DNA from: Molossus alvarezi
Lineage: Eukaryota; Chordata; Mammalia; Chiroptera; Molossidae
Assembly: GCA_037176705.1 (NCBI GenBank)
Contig: CM073889.1
Coordinates: 106,037,890-106,101,889, forward strand
Length of the DNA stretch: 64,000 bases
Direction: 5' to 3'
Below the pieces are notes generated by a model. That model searched no databases, was not told the origin of the DNA, and saw only the letters and a program-made list of their open reading frames with translations. This document shows positions 59,311 to 64,000 of the stretch, piece after piece. Made by a program: the position numbers and the translations under genes. Positions within the stretch are counted from its first letter, which is position 1. The number at the start of each line of letters is the position of its first letter.

Positions 59311-59939
59311 ATTTCCTCAAATACTTCTCTAAGATTTCACTTATGTTTCATGGGCTAGATTTTTGTTATATTATCCTCCTGGTTGCAAGGGATGCTGAGA
59401 ACATCAGTACTGAGCTTTTGGAGCCTCTAAAGAGTACAGGAGATAAGGGAGTTGAGAATAGTGTTGACTTAATCAACTAACAGTATTTAGGGGGAATTTG
59501 CTTTTGACAGGAAGCATCTAAGAAGTCAAGACCTCAACCTTCAGGAATAGCTTTTTAATAGAATAACTTACAGGCACTCTAGCTGTAAAGAAGTGTTTAA
59601 TGGAAGAGTATTTTCATCGTGCGTTCTGATTTATACTATGTAGATGACTATGTCTATTCTTTAACTTTGGTCAGAATTTTAAAGGTAGAATAATCTCAGT
59701 GGATTAAGGCTTTGCTCAAAATTGTATTGCAAATCCTTCCATTTTTCCCCTGCTGTATATATTACCTGAATACACAGGCAAAATGAACTCAAAACAGTAG
59801 AAAAAACACAGGACTAGAAATTAAATGACTGGTCTCTTTCTTCTTTTTCCTCCACCAAAAAGCTGTGTGTTGAGATAGCTTCACCTTTGTGAACTATCTG
59901 TAAAAGGAGGGCTGTGCTGAACTGTGTGGTCATTTTATT

Positions 59940-60310
59940 CAGCAGATATTTGTTGACCATCCGCTAGGAAACATACTCTGCTCAGGCTCCAGGGATTGGT
60001 TGGGTGGGGATGGTACAGGCAGGGTTCTTGTCCTCATGGTGCTTACATTCCACTGGGAAGAGACTGGTAAGAAAAATCAACAAATGATAGAAGATATCAC
60101 TGAGTGATTGGTGCTGTGCAGAGAAACCAAATGCAGTGATGTGAGGGTAAGGGCCCAGAAGTCTGCTTCAGCTAGTGTGCTCTGAAAAGGCCTTTCTGAG
60201 GAGCTCCAGTAAACTCAGATCCACATGTCCAGAAACCGGTCCCCTAATGGTGGAACTGGAACTCCAGGGAGAGTGAGCCGTGAGCACAAAGGCCCGAAGG
60301 ATAGTCAAAT
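59940..60310 (-). repeat. L2 fragment, antisense
   Basis: Clear antisense L2 text: gcagatatttgttgaccatc, tgtcctcatggtgcttacat, ggcctttctgaggagctcca and gtgagcacaaaggcccgaag. Confidence 0.75.
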
Positions 60311-61844
60311 CTGACATGACGAAGGAACAAAAAGAGAGCGAGAGAGATAGTAAATTTAACCACCATTCTGTTTTTCATGGCTATATTTTTCATTTTCTGG
60401 AAATGCAAATTCTCCCTGATCTTAGTTTCAGGGTATGTTATTAAAATATCAACAGCATACTGTCCTGGGATCGCTGAGGATCTCCTCGCTCTGCCTCAGG
60501 CTTAACGTTTGTGAGGATACGCTGAGCATGAGGGTTGACGGTGCTGCACTGGTTGATCCTGGTGGTGGGTCTCGTGCCACTGAGTTACAGAGAGAGCCCA
60601 TGGCTGTGACCCCACCGTTCACAGCTCTTTCATCCACAGGCTCAGTTATTAGATTACTCATCTCTAATACTCTAGAGAAAATAAATTCCATGAGTCCACT
60701 GTCTTTGTAGTACCCATGGACTTGCTCCCCACTGTATAGTGTTGCTTCCGTTTACCCTAAGCTTCACATCTTAATCCCCTAGGATGTGTTGATCCAGGGC
60801 GTTCATTCCTGGAAGCCTGTTTGTAGGTTAGCACCCGGCTCTGGCGGGTGGACAGCGTTCTGCAGCAAAATGGGAGACTGAGGCCAATGAAGTGATTTTT
60901 CATAAAGTGAAACTTATACAACTTAAAAGATCCTTTTCCCCTCTGAGAGCATAGCTTTCTTAATTTTTGAATTAATATGAATTTTTACTGCAATGATAAA
61001 ATAAAATGATACTTGTTTTGAGAAAGATAAACTGTGTGTAACCTACTCTCAGAAGCTCGTTTCCCCTCCCCCCCTTGGAATTTTAATGGCTCTTGAAATC
61101 CAAGGGCCTGGCAGCCATCGAAGTGGTTGAAGCCATGTGTTCACGTGTGCAGAGCTTTGCCCTGTGTCCTCTCAGGGACTCTGAGTATAACCTGTCCCCT
61201 GGGGTCTGGGTGCCAGCGGGATGCAATCTGTGTGTGTGGAAGGAGAGTTTCAGCTCATGTTCCGCTGGCAGAAAAGGCATCACCATTTTTAACTCCTGAC
61301 TGCATATTTTTGAGGGGTTGCTTTCCATATCCCTGCTTTTGTTATCTTCTAAAAATGTATATTTAATGCTGAAATCAAGTGTAGCATAGCTTAGAAGTAT
61401 GCTTTGCTCTAAAACACAACTTGGGAGATGTTCTTCCCTGACTTTCTTGGCAGTATTATTTCATAAGTTATCTCGGATGTTGTCTTACTGATGCTTGTTT
61501 GATAAATAACCTAAAAGATACATTGTTTTGTTTTCACATCTGCTTTCTTTCCTTTGTCTCCTTATTCATCCATTTACTAAGCATGAACTGAATGCTAAGT
61601 CCTGATGGTCGGGCACTGAAGATCTTTCTGAGGGATTCAGAAGCCTAACAAATGATCTGAGGCAGAGCCTGAGTGGAGAGACATGAGCAAGGGGCAGGAT
61701 GAAAAGGCCCTTCCTTCTACCCAGGGAAAGTCGGAGAGAAGACGAACAGGTTCTCCAGGGAACCTTCCATGCTCTCTGCTCCTCACTGGGAAGGCCCAGA
61801 ATTCTCCAGAGGCCGTTGGCAGCAGAAATTTGGATTAATATCAT
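60311..61844. other. Mostly unique sequence
   Basis: At 60449-60691 a CpG-containing stretch is open on the minus strand for 80 codons and is preceded, on that strand, by ttattttctctag, which resembles a splice acceptor. I recognise no domain in it. The remaining frames look like chance. Confidence 0.4.
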
Positions 61845-61985
61845 GGAACTGTGGGTCAGAGCCCTTGACACTAAAGCTAAATCTGCCGCTGTACAGTTGT
61901 GTGACCACCAAGGTCAGGCCACTTAAGTTTCCAGGGTGTGTTTGTAAACTGGACATAACTACCTATATTATCTTTTCCTTCTGCC
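61845..61985 (+). repeat. MIR fragment
   Basis: The text tctgccgctgtacagttgtg, tgaccaccaaggtcaggcca and taaactggacataactacct follows the MIR core. Confidence 0.65.
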
Positions 61986-64000
61986 ATTTCTCCCTCTGAC
62001 TGTATTTAACATATGTTTGCATTACACAGGGTTTTAACACTAGAGATATAAAAATGAGTGAAATCGAGTTTACCATGCCAACAGGGTGAGAGGTCTAAAA
62101 AGAAATGCATATAATAGAACATGTGAGTACCCTTAGAGGAGTTGCCTGTCTCACAGGGTCACTGGAAGACAGCAAGGACATCTTTGTGATGGTGTTTTTG
62201 AAAAGGCATGAAACAAGGGCTGAGGGGAGGGGGAGGTAACAGAAATTGGATTCAGGTCGGAGATGGAGAGCTGCAGACCAGCAGCTGAAGCTCCCGTCCC
62301 GCCGATGATGTGCAGGTTCCCTAGGGAACACACGCTCACTAGGAAATCATTCCAGTATCCATTACAGAATTTCAGATTTTGACATTATGTTTAAGTTGGA
62401 TTAGGGAAATACTAGCTTAGCGCTTTGGGGGATTTATTATATTGATTACATTCAAAAACGACAATCGAAAGGAACTTGAGCAGTGAAGATATTTTCCCAT
62501 TGTCCCCTGGAAAACTGTGCTGTTTCTTTAGTGTCCTGAGATGTGTAACGCAGCTCTTACGTTCCCCCATGTCCGTCTTCTCCATGCTGACTAGTGTGAG
62601 TACATCTTTAAGCAAATACGTACTGTGATTGGTAGCATGGAATTTTCGCCCAAAGCTGTTGCCATTCACAATCACAGATAATACAGCCTGGTGTGGTGGT
62701 ATCTGCTCCTGTACACAGAAGTGGGCCAGAATCCCAGGCACTAGGAATGCTTGAGTCAGAGTTCCTTAGACCAAGGTGGCTTCCTGTTCCCACCAACACA
62801 GGGAAGGAGAGCTTGAAGGTAGTCTGGTCATGGCTTCATTCCCACCTGCGGACTCCCTTTGAGGATTTCCTAATTCTTTTCAGTCCTTGACATACCAGAG
62901 AACTTGCTGGAACACATCAGCGACTGAGGGGAAGGGATTCCCCTCTGCCTTCTCGTAGACCTCACCTTTTTTTTGGTCAACCAGTGATCTTGTCCATCAC
63001 TGGCATTTTCAGATTCTCGCAGCCTCATTAGGGTGTCTGAGGAAGTATCTGAACAGGGAAGGGCTCAGGAAGCCTGGTATAGTTCAGTCTGGCTCTTCTT
63101 TTAACCCAGGCGAATCTCTGAACTCCTTAAGCTTCATTTTCTCTAATCATCAGCAGACATAGTACTACATGTCTTACATACTCACAGGCATGTTGTAAAG
63201 ATCAAAATGTGATAACTTGTGGGACAACATGTTTGAAAAGTATAAAACATTATACCAACCCTCATGTATAAATAGAATGTCTTGTCTCAGTCTCACGAGT
63301 TCACAATTATGCCCCGTGATACAGATCTGCTCGCCGTACCTCCCTTGCCCTGTTTGAGTATGAAACTGTATCAAGCATATGCCAAGGGTGTGCTCCTAAT
63401 GCAATAAGATGTCCCAGAGTTCTTGGTAAGAAGTTGGGCTCTTTAAATGCTTCATGTCCCCTTCAGGATGGAAAATGGGGGAGATACTTGGTCTACTATT
63501 CTAGTTTTTGTAGTTGGTTGTTCTATGTTAACTTCAGATTTTCTAGTCTGGTCTAGCCAAGGAAGGTAGGGAAGTCAGAAGAGAGAGTAGGAAAGTTAAC
63601 CTATGTCTCCTGAACTTCTGCCTCTCTTTCCTGGGGCTCCCATCACCCCAGCCTTGGGCCCAGGTAAACATGCTTTGAACACCTAAGCTCAATACAACAA
63701 AAGAGATGGCTAGTCCCTTCTAGCTCGTGTGCTATACATCACTACAGGAACTGTCCTACTAAATGTTCTCGTAATCCTGGTAGGCCCCCAAAGCCTTTTT
63801 GGTGAAGTCCACACTCCTAAACTTGATGCCTGTAGCTCCTCCCACTTTGATGTCACCACCTTTATTTTCTCAGGAGTGCTTGTAGTCCTCCATGGGCAGC
63901 TTGGGCCTCAACCAGCAGAGCACCTGCTAAAACAACCCCTTGAGAACTCATCCTTCTACTTTGAATACCCTCCCCATAATTAAACTTCAGTTATTCTGCA
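61986..64000. other. Mostly unique sequence
   Basis: A MIR-like piece lies at about 63105-63245 (aagcttcattttctctaatc, ggcatgttgtaaagatcaaa). No gene is recognised. The frames at 62412-62741 and 63729-63983 have no domain, signal peptide or splice context that I can support. Confidence 0.4.

Overview
This is a mammalian nuclear DNA window. The organism is almost certainly a bat and most likely a vesper bat (Vespertilionidae). The evidence is about two dozen copies of a tRNA-derived SINE with the VES layout: a tRNA-like head opening gccctggccggtttggctca, a pyrimidine-rich middle, and a tail ending near a ctcgggtgaggat motif. There are also 5'-truncated LINE-1 copies, a hAT miniature element and a Tigger DNA transposon. 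The family names come from my knowledge of mammalian repeats and no library search was run. I found no complete protein-coding gene, no intact viral or transposon reading frame, no rRNA or tRNA gene and no CRISPR-like structure. Nearly all the long reading frames are chance frames or lie inside repeats.

Layout. 1-2.8 kb: an antisense L1 end, two abutting SINEs, MIR and L2 relics. 3.1-4.5 kb: a large imperfect palindrome with arms of about 0.5 kb. 5-13 kb: a SINE-dense stretch of eleven copies, including two copies sharing one outer target duplication inside an L1 tail. 13-21 kb: mostly unique AT-rich DNA with MIR, L2, hAT relics and one young L1 end. 21.5-23.5 kb: an L1 relic, then an LTR-like element that abuts a small CpG island. 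The island has perfect NRF1-type and TCTCGCGA motifs and a GTGAGT donor, and it is the best promoter or first-exon candidate here. Two DNA-transposon relics follow. 24-29.6 kb: a long antisense L1 interrupted by two SINEs and a younger L1 tail. 30-39 kb: unique DNA with L2, MIR, L1 tails and a long TG-rich tract. 39.0-42.0 kb: a 2.94-kb Tigger (pogo-type) element with recognisable ends, a TA duplication and a dead transposase split by stops, frameshifts and a 16-bp tandem duplication. 42-54 kb: L1, L2, an MLT2-like ERVL LTR carrying an expanded (CCCCT)n tract, SINEs and an old L1/HAL1. 54-64 kb: mostly unique sequence, with one SINE reduced to its tRNA-like head and one possible internal exon.

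Nothing here operates as a multi-gene system. The window reads as intergenic or intronic DNA around one possible CpG-island promoter. The observations most worth checking are the island-LTR junction, the palindrome, the head-only SINE and the Tigger relic.
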